64,000 bases of DNA from Asticcacaulis sp. AC402. Its GTDB lineage: Bacteria > Pseudomonadota > Alphaproteobacteria > Caulobacterales > Caulobacteraceae. Shown piece after piece: positions 51,980 through 60,785 of this stretch; the first letter of the stretch is position 1, and each line of letters begins with the position of its first letter. The stretch spans positions 1 to 64,000 of the forward strand of contig NZ_AWGC01000024.1 of the NCBI RefSeq assembly GCF_000495835.1, written 5' to 3'. The notes under the pieces were generated by a model. That model worked only from the letters and a program-made list of their open reading frames with translations, was not told the origin of the DNA and ran no database searches. The position numbers and the translations under genes are program-made.

Positions 51980-52720
51980 TTACCGTTCAGCGTGCTGTTT
52001 CATTTCCAGAAAGTGTTCAAACCCGGTTTTGCGCAGTTGGCAGGCCGGGCAGTCGCCACAGCCGTAGCCCCACGGATGGCGCTCGCCGCGCTCGCCCATA
52101 TAGCAGGTGTGCGACTCCTCGACGATCAGGTCGACCAGGGCTTCGCCGCCCAGATCCTGGGACAGGGCCCAGGTCTGGGCCTTGTTGAGGTACATCAGCG
52201 GCGTGTCAATCGTGAAGGGCCGTTCCACGCCCAGGTTCAGCACCGTCTCCATGGCCTTCAAAGTGTCGGCACGGCAGTCGGGATAGCCGGAGAAATCCGT
52301 CTCGCACATGCCGCCGACCAGGTGGTCGATGCCGCGGCGGTCCGCCACGGCAGCGGCATAGACGAAAAAGACCAGGTTGCGCCCCGGCACAAACGACGAC
52401 GGCAGGCCGCGTTCGGTCATGACGATGGCCGACTCGCGCGTCAGGGACGACTCGGCCACGGCGCCGAAGCCTTTGAGGTCGCAGACATGGTCTTCACCCA
52501 GGCGGGCCCTGGCCAAAGGATAGACGTCGCGGAACCGGATCAGCAGGTTCTGGCGGACGGTCATTTCGATGGCGTGGCGCTGGCCGTAGTCAAAGCCGAT
52601 GGTTTCCACCCGGTCATAGGTGTTGAGCGCCCAGGCCAGGCAGACACTCGAATCCTGGCCGCCCGAGAACAGGACAAGGGCGGAATTGGCGGCGGGAACC
52701 TGGTCCAGATACGCGGACAT
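51980..52720 (-). CDS. queC: 7-cyano-7-deazaguanine (preQ0) synthase
   Basis: 246 aa. PP-loop ATPase motif LVLFSGGQDSSVCLAWAL (about 16-33), GFDYGQRHAIE, VPGRNLVFF, and the zinc-binding cysteines at the end (C in SHTCYMGE, then GYGCGDCPACQLR). It converts CDG to preQ0 with ATP and ammonia in queuosine synthesis. It is read toward queE on the same strand. Confidence 0.95.
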   Translation of the reverse strand: MSAYLDQVPAANSALVLFSGGQDSSVCLAWALNTYDRVETIGFDYGQRHAIEMTVRQNLLIRFRDVYPLARARLGEDHVCDLKGFGAVAESSLTRESAIVMTERGLPSSFVPGRNLVFFVYAAAVADRRGIDHLVGGMCETDFSGYPDCRADTLKAMETVLNLGVERPFTIDTPLMYLNKAQTWALSQDLGGEALVDLIVEESHTCYMGERGERHPWGYGCGDCPACQLRKTGFEHFLEMKQHAER

Positions 52721-52896
52721 GACCTCAAGCTTTCTGAAGGAAACAAAGGGGAGGCCTATTTAAAAAGCCCGTTTTGATGGATTTGCAAGGATTTTGCTAA
52801 CCTGCGTGACCGAATTACGCTCGGATGTGCGGTTTAGACTTTGACGTGCACGGAAACTTGGACGAAAATGCAGACCAGCCACGACGGGAATCGTTC

Positions 52897-53340
52897 ATGA
52901 GCCAGCCGCCGTTTTCAAATATGTTCGCCGAGATCGTCGGCCATACGCCCTTTATGAAAGCGATCGGGGTCCACTATGTCGGCACCGGACCGGACGGCGT
53001 CACCCTGGCCCTGCCCTATCGCGATGATCTGGTCGGCGATCCTGAGACGCGGGTGTTGTCTTCGGGCGTCGTTACGGCCTTGCTCGACAACACCTGCGGC
53101 ATGGCCGTGTGGGACCGCGTCAATGAATTCAAGCCGCTCGCCACGCTCGATCTGCGCATCGACTATATGCGGCCGGCCATGCCGGATAACGAACTCAAGG
53201 CGACGGCCAGGTGCTACAAGCTGACGCGATCGGTCGGGTTCGTCCGCGCCTTTGCCTATGAGGTCAGTCCTGACGATCCGGTGGCCGCGGCCCAGGCAGC
53301 ATTCATCATCAGCAATCCGGCTTTGAGGGCCAAGGCATGA
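52897..53340 (+). CDS. PaaI-type hotdog thioesterase
   Basis: 147 aa from the ATG at 52897 (MSQPPFSNMFAEIVGHTPF); an open frame extends to 52825 but is less likely. Hotdog-fold marks: MKAIGVHYVGTGPDGVTLALPYRDDLVG, VLSSGVVTALLDNTCGMAV, PLATLDLRIDYMRPAMPDNELKATA. The usual HGG motif is SSG here. It hydrolyses acyl-CoA thioesters; the substrate is unknown. It overlaps a second thioesterase gene (ATGA), so they probably form a pair. Confidence 0.88.
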   Translation: MSQPPFSNMFAEIVGHTPFMKAIGVHYVGTGPDGVTLALPYRDDLVGDPETRVLSSGVVTALLDNTCGMAVWDRVNEFKPLATLDLRIDYMRPAMPDNELKATARCYKLTRSVGFVRAFAYEVSPDDPVAAAQAAFIISNPALRAKA

Positions 53341-53768
53341 GCGAAGATCTCAGCAAACTGGTGCGACGCGAAGACTGTCATCCGGCAGACGTACTGGCGG
53401 CCATTCCGTTTGCCCGGTTTTTGGGGGTGTATGTCGAACTCGCCGGCGATGAGTTGACGGCGCATCTGCCTTTCCACGACAAGCTGATCGGCAATCCGAT
53501 GATCCCGGCCCTGCATGGCGGGGTGATCGGCGCGTTCATGGAGATAACCGCCATGGCGCAGTTGGCGTTTTCGGAAAAGTTCGATCACATCCCCAAGCCG
53601 ATCGATGTCACTATCCAGTATCTGCGCTCAGGCAAGCCGGTGCACACCTATGCCCGGGCGGTGTTGAACCGGGTGGGCCGGACCGTGGCCAATGTCGAGG
53701 TCTCCGCCTGGCAGGAGCAGAAGCATCATCCGATCGCGACGCTGCAAGCTCACTTTTTGATTGGTTAG
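53337..53768 (+). CDS. PaaI-type hotdog thioesterase, second copy
   Basis: 143 aa. ALHGGVIGAFMEITAMAQL carries the HGG motif and acidic residue of PaaI thioesterases, followed by PIDVTIQYLRSGKPVHTYARA. Its ATG overlaps the TGA of the upstream thioesterase by 4 bp. The two are divergent from each other (one SSG, one HGG), so they may form a heterodimer or handle different acyl-CoAs. A family-A repeat follows the stop at once. Confidence 0.88.
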   Translation: MSEDLSKLVRREDCHPADVLAAIPFARFLGVYVELAGDELTAHLPFHDKLIGNPMIPALHGGVIGAFMEITAMAQLAFSEKFDHIPKPIDVTIQYLRSGKPVHTYARAVLNRVGRTVANVEVSAWQEQKHHPIATLQAHFLIG

Positions 53769-53771
53769 GCG

Positions 53772-53889
53772 CTAGTCGCAATCCGACAAAGCGTGACGCA
53801 CCCGCACGGGCGCTCCCGTTTTCGGAAAATTCCGCTAAAACAAAAACTTAGAGCGGGGTTTTGATTCCGTCAAAACTCATTCCGCTCTA
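53772..53889 (+). repeat. Intergenic palindromic repeat, family A, copy 3
   Basis: GCTAGTCGCAATCCGACAAAG, then a GCACGGGCGCTCCCGTTTTC block shared exactly with copy 2, then ACAAAACAAAAACTTAGAGC and a hairpin (GAGCGGGGTTTTGATT with its partly decayed partner ending CATTCCGCTC). Its right edge CTAG contains the TAG stop of the serine hydrolase gene on the minus strand, just as copy 1 does for the tsaC-like gene. Confidence 0.75.
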
Positions 53890-55017
53890 GTCAACGCCTG
53901 GCACGAAACCATACTCCCATTCATAGGGCACGCCGGTGTCACCGAGGATAGTTTTGACCAGTCCCGGGAAGGCTTTTTCGGCGCGGACGTCGTTGGCCAG
54001 GATGACAACGCAGCGTTTTCCGGCTTCGATACAGACCAGGGTATTGCCTGTGGTGTCGTTGTGGCCGCCCTTGTAAAAGCCTCGTCCCTGCGGACCGTCG
54101 AAGACTATGACGCCCAGGCCGGCATAGAGGTCCTTGCGTTGTTGTGCGGGGGGAAGTTCCGGCTGGAAACTACTGAACTGCGAGCGGGTTGTGATGTGCA
54201 GTTGCGGTTTGGTCAGTTCGGCGCGAGAGGCCGGCGACAGGCCATCGCCGCGCACCAGTGCGGCGGTGAACCGGGCGATGTCGGTGATGGTGGTGTCCAT
54301 CGAACCGGCGGCGCGGACCTTGGAGCGTTCGTCGTGCGGTTCGGTCTGCCCCTCTTCGCCCCAGCCGTCGGCCAGGTTCCCGGCGAAGTCCGGACGCCAG
54401 ATCAGCGAGGTCCGGGTCATGCCCAGGCGGTCGAAATTGGCCTGGGTCAGTTGGCCGACATCGAGGTTGAGACCCTTTTCTATGGCGAACTGGAGGAGGA
54501 TGATACCGTCTCCGGAATAGGCATAGCGAGCACCGGGCTCGAAGTGAATTTTCAGGCGACCGTCCGGTTCCAGGAAGCCGAAATTGGCGAAGCCTGTCGA
54601 ATGGGTCAAACTGATGCGCGGCGTGATCTTGCGCCAGCGTTCGTCGGCTTTGAGCGGCGCCCAGTCGGCGTACTTGTCTTCTTCCGGATAGTCCGGCAGC
54701 GGCTTGGGCAGGATATCGGCGATGGGCGTGTCGAGCTTGAGCCTGCCCTGATCGACCAGTTGCAGCGCCGCATAGGCCATGACCGTCTTGGTCAGGGAGG
54801 CGCCGTACATGATGGTGTCGGGGGTCAGCGGGTCGTTGTTGGTGTTCCGGACGCCGTAGGCCTGGGTGTAGGCGACCTGGCCGTTGTCGATAACCGCGAT
54901 GGCGAGGCCCTTGGCGCCGGTGTCGGCCATGGCTTTGTGTATGGCCGAATCGATGTCGGCCGGCGTGGGGATGGCGCTGCTGAGAAGGGCTGAGAGGGCA
55001 AGGCTGGCCAGCGACAT
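53887..55017 (-). CDS. Serine hydrolase of the beta-lactamase/esterase (S12) family
   Basis: 376 aa from the ATG at 55017 (MSLASLALSALLSSAIPTPA), which gives a signal peptide; the frame is open to 55056. SxxK motif at Ser74-Lys77 (GASLTKTVMAYAAL); the second motif is YSG (167-169, in GARYAYSGDG). It is likely periplasmic. It is grouped with class C beta-lactamase-like hydrolases and esterases, most of which do not confer resistance. Its stop lies in repeat A3; cloverleaf repeat B2 lies 12 bp upstream of its start. Confidence 0.85.
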   Translation of the reverse strand: MSLASLALSALLSSAIPTPADIDSAIHKAMADTGAKGLAIAVIDNGQVAYTQAYGVRNTNNDPLTPDTIMYGASLTKTVMAYAALQLVDQGRLKLDTPIADILPKPLPDYPEEDKYADWAPLKADERWRKITPRISLTHSTGFANFGFLEPDGRLKIHFEPGARYAYSGDGIILLQFAIEKGLNLDVGQLTQANFDRLGMTRTSLIWRPDFAGNLADGWGEEGQTEPHDERSKVRAAGSMDTTITDIARFTAALVRGDGLSPASRAELTKPQLHITTRSQFSSFQPELPPAQQRKDLYAGLGVIVFDGPQGRGFYKGGHNDTTGNTLVCIEAGKRCVVILANDVRAEKAFPGLVKTILGDTGVPYEWEYGFVPGVD

Positions 55018-55028
55018 GGGAACTCCAG

Positions 55029-55150
55029 TAATGGGGTTTGGGGCCTGAGGCCCCAAGTCTTCTCTTCCTTACCTTGACGTCGCCCGCTTCGGGGCGAGGT
55101 CAAGGTAAGGAAGAGAAAAGATGTGGGGTCGCGGACCCCAAACCCCGTTA
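55029..55150. repeat. Cloverleaf-like palindromic element, family B, copy 2
   Basis: Closing stem TAATGGGGTTT with AAACCCCGTTA (one T-G pair), left hairpin TTGGGGCC-TGA-GGCCCCAA, a central long hairpin (55062-55115: CTCTTCCTTACCTTGAC pairs perfectly, then one 2-bp mismatch and CGCCC/GGGCG), right hairpin TGGGGTC-GCG-GACCCCA. It is the same plan as 40152-40276; stem bases differ between copies but still pair. It sits between the starts of the hydrolase and the end of the LysRS gene (both minus strand). Confidence 0.85.
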
Positions 55151-55158
55151 CTGGCTGC

Positions 55159-56847
55159 CTATTCGCCTACCAGCTTGCCCTCTATCCCCTGCTCAAGCAA
55201 GTCAATCGTCCGCTCCAACCCGAAAATCGCCACGAACGATCCAAACCGCGGCCCCTGCGATTGCCCGAGCAGGACCTCATACAAAGCTTGAAACCAGGCG
55301 CGCAAAGGGTCGAATTCATGCGTCTTGCCGACCTCGAAGACCAAACCCTGCAAGGTCTCAGCATCCCGCGTATCCGCCGGCAAGGCACGGAATCGCTCAG
55401 CCAGGTCCCGCATCGCCGCAGCCTCCCGCGCGTCCGGTAGCCGGAACGCCTTCGACGGCTTCACGAAGTCCTCGAAATAGTTCAACGCATATCCCGCAAG
55501 ACGATCCAGCAAAGGCTCGGACTCCGGCGTCGCCCCCGGGATGTAGGCACGCAGGAAGCCCCACAGCGTATCCTTGTCCGAAGCGTTCGCCGCCGACACC
55601 AGGTTCAGCATCAATCCAAACGTCACCGGCATCCCCTCGCCGGCCTCCTGGCCGCGCAGAACGAACCAAACCGGGTTCTCGATCTGCTTGGCGAGGTCCT
55701 GCTTCGGATAGGCTTCCAACTGCTGGAGATATTCGTCCGTCGCCCGCGGTATGACGTCGAAGTACAGCTTCTTGGCCGACTTGGGCGACTGGAACATATA
55801 ATAGGCCAGGCTCTCCGGCGCGCCATAGCGCAGCCAGTCCTCCATGGTCAGGCCATTGCCCTTCGACTTCGAAATCTTCTGGCCCTGCTCATCGAGGAAC
55901 AGTTCGTAATTGAACCCTTCCGGCGGCACACCGCCCAGCACCCGACAAACCTGAGACGACACCTTAACGGAATCGATCAAGTCCTTGCCGGACATCTCAT
56001 AATCGACGCCTAGTGCAGCCCAGCGCATGGCCCAGTCAGGCTTCCACTGCATCTTGACGTGTCCGCCGGTCACCGGAACCTCAAAACGCTCGGCTTTGCC
56101 AGTTACGGAATCTGGTTCTTCAAACACGATCGTGCCCTTCGACACATTGCGTTCCAGGGTCGGCACCTGCAGGACATGGCCGGTCTTCGGCGAGATCGGC
56201 AGGAAGGGCGAATAGGTCGAACGGCGGTCCGGCCCCAAGGTCGGCAGCATGATCTTCTGGATATCGTCGAAACGCTCCAAAGCCATCAGCAGGGTCGTGT
56301 CAAACACCCCGCCCTTGTAGCAGTCCGTCGAAGACAGGAATTCATAAGCGAATCCAAAGCCATCCAGAAACTTCATAAGTCGATGGTTGTTGTGCTGGCC
56401 GAATGACGGATGCTCGCCGAAGGGATCGCGCACAACGGTCAAAGGCTTGTACAGATCTTCACGCAAAATCTCAGAATTGGGAATGCCCTCCGGCACCTTA
56501 CGCAAACCGTCCATATCGTCCGAGAAGCAGATCAGCCGCGACGGCCATACCCCACCGGTCATGGCATCAAAAGCCTGACGGACCATGGTCGTACGTGCCA
56601 CCTCACCGAAGGTGCCAATGTGGGGCAAACCCGACGGGCCGTAGCCGGTCTCAAAGATCACCGGCCGCCCCAGGCCCTCGAAATTGCCCAAGGCCTCGTC
56701 CAACTTGCCGGCCTCGATCAGGTTCAATGCCCGTTTCTGCGCCTCATGCCCTTCAACGCGCGCCTTGATCAGGCGCGCGATCAGAGCACGGGCCTGTTCA
56801 AACGGCCATGCACGGCCGGCGTAAGCAAGGGAAGCGAGAGACGACAT
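55159..56847 (-). CDS. lysK: Lysine--tRNA ligase, class I
   Basis: 562 aa from the ATG at 56847 (MSSLASLAYAGRAWP); a TTG 21 bp upstream is in frame but less likely. Class I signatures: YGPSGLPHIGTFGEVARTTMV (HIGH), CFSDDMDGLRKVPEG, and KISKSKGNGLTMEDWL (KMSKS). It charges tRNA-Lys with the class I fold found in archaea, alphaproteobacteria and spirochaetes in place of the common class II enzyme. This is one of the pointers to an alphaproteobacterium. Confidence 0.95.
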   Translation of the reverse strand: MSSLASLAYAGRAWPFEQARALIARLIKARVEGHEAQKRALNLIEAGKLDEALGNFEGLGRPVIFETGYGPSGLPHIGTFGEVARTTMVRQAFDAMTGGVWPSRLICFSDDMDGLRKVPEGIPNSEILREDLYKPLTVVRDPFGEHPSFGQHNNHRLMKFLDGFGFAYEFLSSTDCYKGGVFDTTLLMALERFDDIQKIMLPTLGPDRRSTYSPFLPISPKTGHVLQVPTLERNVSKGTIVFEEPDSVTGKAERFEVPVTGGHVKMQWKPDWAMRWAALGVDYEMSGKDLIDSVKVSSQVCRVLGGVPPEGFNYELFLDEQGQKISKSKGNGLTMEDWLRYGAPESLAYYMFQSPKSAKKLYFDVIPRATDEYLQQLEAYPKQDLAKQIENPVWFVLRGQEAGEGMPVTFGLMLNLVSAANASDKDTLWGFLRAYIPGATPESEPLLDRLAGYALNYFEDFVKPSKAFRLPDAREAAAMRDLAERFRALPADTRDAETLQGLVFEVGKTHEFDPLRAWFQALYEVLLGQSQGPRFGSFVAIFGLERTIDLLEQGIEGKLVGE

Positions 56848-56989
56848 AATCGGGACGTTACCTTTCAACGGTTGAATGCGTGCCAGCCTTTAAGCCGCAA
56901 GGCCCGAAGCGTCAATGCAGAAGCGCCGCGCGGTGGGCCTTATCCCTAGGGAAACAATTAGGTTGACCTAGGGTCCAAACGGCCATATC

Positions 56990-57005
56990 TTTACGTTGAC
57001 GTAAA
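56990..57005. promoter_or_regulatory. Probable operator of the MerR-family regulator
   Basis: TTTACGTTGACGTAAA is a perfect inverted repeat with a 2-bp centre, followed by a further half-site (TGTAAAC). It lies 26-41 bp before the merR-like start codon, where an autoregulating MerR protein would bind. Similar ACGT-centred palindromes are described for LiuR-type MerR regulators. A CCCTAGGG palindrome and a CCTAGGG repeat lie just upstream (56943-56973). Confidence 0.75.
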
Positions 57006-57030
57006 TGTAAACTTTTGCCATAAGACAACC

Positions 57031-57441
57031 ATGGACAGCCACCGCACCTATTCCATCCGCCAACTCTCGAAAGAATTCGATGTCACCGCCCGCGCCCTGC
57101 GATTCTACGAGGACAAGGGCTTAATCCACCCCGAGCGCAAGGGCCAGACCCGGCTCTACTCGTCGCGAGACCGCGCGCGGTTGCAACTGATTTTGCGTGG
57201 CAAACGGCTGGGATTCTCCTTGATAGAAATCCAGGAAATCCTCGACCTTTACACGCCGAACGACCATGGTGTTGCCCAGATGCGCGCGACACTCGGCAAG
57301 TATCGTCGTCAAATTGAGACGTTGAAGCGCCAGCGCGAGGATATCGACGCTGCCATCCACGATATGCAGGACGGCTGCATCTGGCTGGAAGGCGAGATAA
57401 CCAAGATGGAGGCCGAAAACCTCAAGCCAGGCAACGCGTAA
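57031..57441 (+). CDS. MerR-family transcriptional regulator (LiuR-like)
   Basis: 136 aa. N-terminal winged HTH with YSIRQLSKEFDVTARALRFYEDKGLIHPERKGQTRLYSSRDRARL, followed by a dimerising coiled coil (~85-130). No metal-binding cysteine pair at the C-terminus is present (one Cys only), so it is not a metal sensor. LiuR-type MerR proteins control branched-chain amino acid and fatty acid breakdown. The next gene, 47 bp on, is an acyl-CoA dehydrogenase, and the operator at 56990 fits autocontrol of both. Confidence 0.85.
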   Translation: MDSHRTYSIRQLSKEFDVTARALRFYEDKGLIHPERKGQTRLYSSRDRARLQLILRGKRLGFSLIEIQEILDLYTPNDHGVAQMRATLGKYRRQIETLKRQREDIDAAIHDMQDGCIWLEGEITKMEAENLKPGNA

Positions 57442-57488
57442 GAAAAAACCACCCAATCTGCAGGAAGCAAACCTAAAGGATATCGAAC

Positions 57489-59279
57489 ATGGCTTACAAA
57501 GCTCCGGTCCGCGATTATCAGTTCCTCATCGCGGACGTTTTCAAAACCGATCAGTTTCACAATCTGAAGGGCTTCGAAGACGCCGATTCGGCCACCGTCT
57601 TCGCCATTCTGGAAGAGGCCGCCAAGTTCACCGAAGAAGTCGTTCATCCCATCAACATCACCGGTGACAAGGAGGGCTGCACCCTCGATCCGGTGACGCA
57701 CGAAGTGACGGCACCCAAGGGTTACAAAGAGGCCTACAAGGCGCTGACCGAAGCCGGCTGGACGGCTCTGTCGGGCGACCCGGCCTATGGCGGCCAGGGT
57801 CTGCCGCATTTCGTCAACACCGCCTTCTCCGAAATGCTGTCGGGCGCCTCCAGCGCCTTTGGCATGTATCCGGGCTTGACCGAGGGCGCCATCTCGGCCC
57901 TGACGGCCGGCGGCACCCAGGAACACAAGGACCTTTACCTGCCTAAACTGATCTCGGGTGAATGGTCAGGGACGATGAACCTGACGGAACCCCATTGCGG
58001 TACCGATCTGGGTCTGCTGCGCTCCAAAGCGGTGCCGGCAGCGAACGGGTCTTACAAGATCAGCGGCCAGAAGATCTGGATCTCGGCCGGCGAGCATGAC
58101 TTCACCAGCAATATCTGCCATCTGGTCCTGGCCCGCATCGAGGGCGCTCCGGAAGGCGTGAAGGGGATTTCGCTGTTCCTGGTGCCCAAGTTCGTTCCCG
58201 ACGCCGCCGGCAATCCAGGGGAACGCAACAGCCTGCATTGCGCCGGGTTGGAGCACAAGATGGGCATCCACGGCAATTCGACCTGTGTCATGGTCTATGA
58301 GGAGGCCACGGGCTTCCTGCTGGGCGCGCCGAACGAAGGCCTGAAGATCATGTTCTACATGATGAATGCGGCACGCTATGGCGTCGGCCTCCAGGGCCTG
58401 GCGATCGGCCATGCCGCCTATGTCGCCGCGGTCGATTTCGCCAAGGAGCGTTTGCAGGGCCGGGCACTGACGGGACCGAAGTCGCCCGAAAAGCCAGCCG
58501 ACAGCATCCTGGTCCACCCCGATGTGCGGCGTATGCTGCTTGAGTCGCGGGCACTCATGGAGGGCGGCCGCGCCTTCCTGATCTGGCTGGCGCTGCAGGC
58601 CGACTTCCAACATGCGGCAGAAGATGAAAAAGACCGTGAAAAAGCTAACGATTACATGGGCTTGCTGACACCTGTCGTAAAGGCATATTTGACCGAGAAG
58701 GGTCTGAAAGTCACCCAGGATGCGATGCAGGTCCATGGTGGGTCGGGCTTTACCGAGCACTTCCCGGCATCGCAATACATGCGCGATGTAAGGATCACGC
58801 TGATCTATGAGGGCACCAACGGGATTCAGGCTCTGGACCTGGTTGGGCGCAAGCTGCCGTCCAAGGGCGGCCGCGCCATGCAAAGTTTCATGGGCGAGAT
58901 CGATGCCTACGTAGCAGCGGAAGAGGCCGGGTCGGCTGTGCCGCAGTACGTGAAAGCGTTGAAGGAGACCAAGGCCAAGCTGATGGACGGTACCCTGTGG
59001 CTGATGCAGAACGGCATGGGCAATCCCGACAATGCCGCCGCGGGGTCTTTGGATTACCTGAACATCTTTGGATTGACCTGCCTGAGCTATATGTGGGCAA
59101 TGATGGCCAAGGAAGCGCAAGGCAAGATCGCCGAAGGTTCGACCGATCCCTTCTACGCCAGCAAGCTGAAGGTCGGGCGGGTGTTCCTGGAACGTATTCT
59201 GCCCGAAGCCGATGCCCATCTGGCCAAGATGAAGGGTGGGGCCGAGGCGATCATGGCATTGGAAGACGAGTTGTTTTAA
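57489..59279 (+). CDS. Acyl-CoA dehydrogenase, long (DmdC-like) type
   Basis: 596 aa, paralog of 7582-9336. Marks: MNLTEPHCGTDLGLLRSKAV, ISGQKIWISAGEHDFT, NSLHCAGLEHKMGIHGNSTC, and LIYEGTNGIQALDLVGRKLP with the catalytic Glu. It oxidises acyl-CoAs with FAD in fatty-acid or branched-chain breakdown. It is preceded by AAAGGATAT and lies in one unit with the MerR-family regulator. A terminator follows at 59333-59359. Confidence 0.93.
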   Translation: MAYKAPVRDYQFLIADVFKTDQFHNLKGFEDADSATVFAILEEAAKFTEEVVHPINITGDKEGCTLDPVTHEVTAPKGYKEAYKALTEAGWTALSGDPAYGGQGLPHFVNTAFSEMLSGASSAFGMYPGLTEGAISALTAGGTQEHKDLYLPKLISGEWSGTMNLTEPHCGTDLGLLRSKAVPAANGSYKISGQKIWISAGEHDFTSNICHLVLARIEGAPEGVKGISLFLVPKFVPDAAGNPGERNSLHCAGLEHKMGIHGNSTCVMVYEEATGFLLGAPNEGLKIMFYMMNAARYGVGLQGLAIGHAAYVAAVDFAKERLQGRALTGPKSPEKPADSILVHPDVRRMLLESRALMEGGRAFLIWLALQADFQHAAEDEKDREKANDYMGLLTPVVKAYLTEKGLKVTQDAMQVHGGSGFTEHFPASQYMRDVRITLIYEGTNGIQALDLVGRKLPSKGGRAMQSFMGEIDAYVAAEEAGSAVPQYVKALKETKAKLMDGTLWLMQNGMGNPDNAAAGSLDYLNIFGLTCLSYMWAMMAKEAQGKIAEGSTDPFYASKLKVGRVFLERILPEADAHLAKMKGGAEAIMALEDELF

Positions 59280-59332
59280 TGGCCAGAGCCGGGGGCTCTG
59301 GACTCGCACCTCTTTAAGAACATCATCGAAAA

Positions 59333-59359
59333 AGTCGGGCCCTTTCGCCCGGCTTTTTT
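59333..59359 (+). terminator. Rho-independent terminator after the acyl-CoA dehydrogenase
   Basis: AGTCGGGC, loop CCTTTC, GCCCGGCT, then TTTTT. The 8-bp stem has one G-T pair. It sits 53 bp past the stop codon. Confidence 0.9.
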
Positions 59360-59459
59360 GATAACTGTCCTGAAAAGTTTCGAGGTCCACGGTTCTGTTA
59401 GCCTGGCCTTTAAACCTTCATCATCACCTGCTACGGTCCGGGGACAAAAGGGGCTGAAC

Positions 59460-60749
59460 ATGCTGAAAAAGAGTCTCGCGGGCCTTGGCCTGACCCTCCT
59501 TGTAATGATCACGGGTGTAGCCATCTGGCTGAGCGCGGCGCCGCCTGAGTTGTTGCGCGTTGGCACGGGCTATGCCGCAAAGATCCTCTGCTCGAACGTG
59601 TTCCTGACCGGCCGCGACGCCAGGACGGTGCTCGCCGAGGATGTTCAGGCGCCGGGGCATCCCCTGTTGAAGCTGGTAACCTTCAACATTGACGACAGGG
59701 TCGTGACCACCCGGTTGCTGGGTATGTTCGCGCCCGGCACCGCCGTCTACCGGCCGGGCCTGGGCTGTGTCAGCGTAATCGATGGCGACGTTGCCAAGGT
59801 CGCCGGCCTCGGCCTGCCCGACGTGAAGCCAGAACCCCAGGGAGCGGCTGTCGTGCCAACCGGTAAGTTGGCGGATATCTTGTCCGACCCGGCACTGACC
59901 GGCCCCGGAATGCGCGCTGTCGTCGTGATGCAAGACGGCAAGATCATGGGTGAAGCCTATGGCGAAGGCTTCTCGCCGGATACCCGCCTGCTCGGCTGGT
60001 CAATGACGAAAACGGTCAATGCCGCTCTGCTCGGACGTGCCGCCCAGGACCTTGGCCTCAGCCTTGACCAGACGGTCGTGGCGCCCGCCGTCTCGGTTCG
60101 CGACCTGGCCGCGATGAAAAGTGGCCTGGCGTTCAACGAGGACTACGGCGGCGTCTCGGACGTCTCGCGCATGCTGTACCTGGAACCCGACATGGCGACC
60201 TTCGCGGCGGGGCTGCCGGCAGGTGACAAATCCTACGCTTATTCAACAGGTACCAGCCTCATCCTGACACGGAGTTGGATGACCGCTGCCGGCAAGGACG
60301 CCCTCGCCTACCCGCGCGACGCCCTGTTCGGTCCGCTGGGCATGACCAGCGCCGTCTTCGAAACCGACGAGAGCGGCACCTTTGTCGGTGGATCTTATAT
60401 TTACGCGACGGCGCGCGACTGGGGGCGGTTCGGCCAGTTCCTGCTGCAAGACGGCGTGTGGAATAGGCAGCGCCTTCTGCCCGAAGGATTTGTCGGCCTG
60501 ATGCAAACCTCGAACGGGTCCGCTGAAGGCTACAGCCAGATGCAGTCGTGGCTGAAAGGTCCAGGCGAAAGCGATACCGGCAAGATGACCGGTCTGCCGG
60601 CGGATACCTTCTGGCTGCGCGGTCATGACGGCCAAAGCGTCACCATAATCCCGTCGCAACGGTTGATTGTCGTGCGGATGGGTCTGACGCCCTGGGATCG
60701 GGGCTACCGCCCGGAGGCGCTTGTGAAGGCTATTGCTGAAGTAAAGTAA
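59460..60749 (+). CDS. Serine hydrolase (beta-lactamase-like, NylB-like type)
   Basis: 429 aa from the ATG at 59460 (MLKKSLAGLGLTLLVMITGV), which gives a signal anchor or signal peptide; the frame is open to 59358. Motifs: WSMTKTVNAALLG (SxxK), SVRDLAAMKSGLAFNEDYGGVSDVSRMLY, SYAYSTGTSLIL (YST), and WLRGHDGQSVTIIPSQRLIVVRMG. It matches beta-lactamase-related hydrolases such as 6-aminohexanoate-dimer hydrolase; natural substrate unknown, probably a periplasmic amidase or esterase. Confidence 0.87.
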   Translation: MLKKSLAGLGLTLLVMITGVAIWLSAAPPELLRVGTGYAAKILCSNVFLTGRDARTVLAEDVQAPGHPLLKLVTFNIDDRVVTTRLLGMFAPGTAVYRPGLGCVSVIDGDVAKVAGLGLPDVKPEPQGAAVVPTGKLADILSDPALTGPGMRAVVVMQDGKIMGEAYGEGFSPDTRLLGWSMTKTVNAALLGRAAQDLGLSLDQTVVAPAVSVRDLAAMKSGLAFNEDYGGVSDVSRMLYLEPDMATFAAGLPAGDKSYAYSTGTSLILTRSWMTAAGKDALAYPRDALFGPLGMTSAVFETDESGTFVGGSYIYATARDWGRFGQFLLQDGVWNRQRLLPEGFVGLMQTSNGSAEGYSQMQSWLKGPGESDTGKMTGLPADTFWLRGHDGQSVTIIPSQRLIVVRMGLTPWDRGYRPEALVKAIAEVK

Positions 60750-60755
60750 GGTTTG

Positions 60756-60775
60756 CAGGAGGCTCGCCTCCTGCA
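60756..60775. terminator. Hairpin between convergent genes
   Basis: A perfect 8-bp stem GCAGGAGG-CTCG-CCTCCTGC between the serine hydrolase and peroxiredoxin stops. There is no T-run on either side, so it may be a Rho-dependent or stabilising hairpin. Confidence 0.6.
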
Positions 60776-60785
60776 CCTCATAACA

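Noticed and set aside
52721-52896. preQ1 riboswitch upstream of queC
   Set aside because: I looked for the short hairpin with an A-rich tail and saw none; preQ1-I class switches could be missed by eye, so only absence of evidence is claimed.
57966-59390. Antisense ORF of 474 aa over the second acyl-CoA dehydrogenase
   Set aside because: Same shadow effect; the composition is His/Gln/Gly-rich noise without domains.
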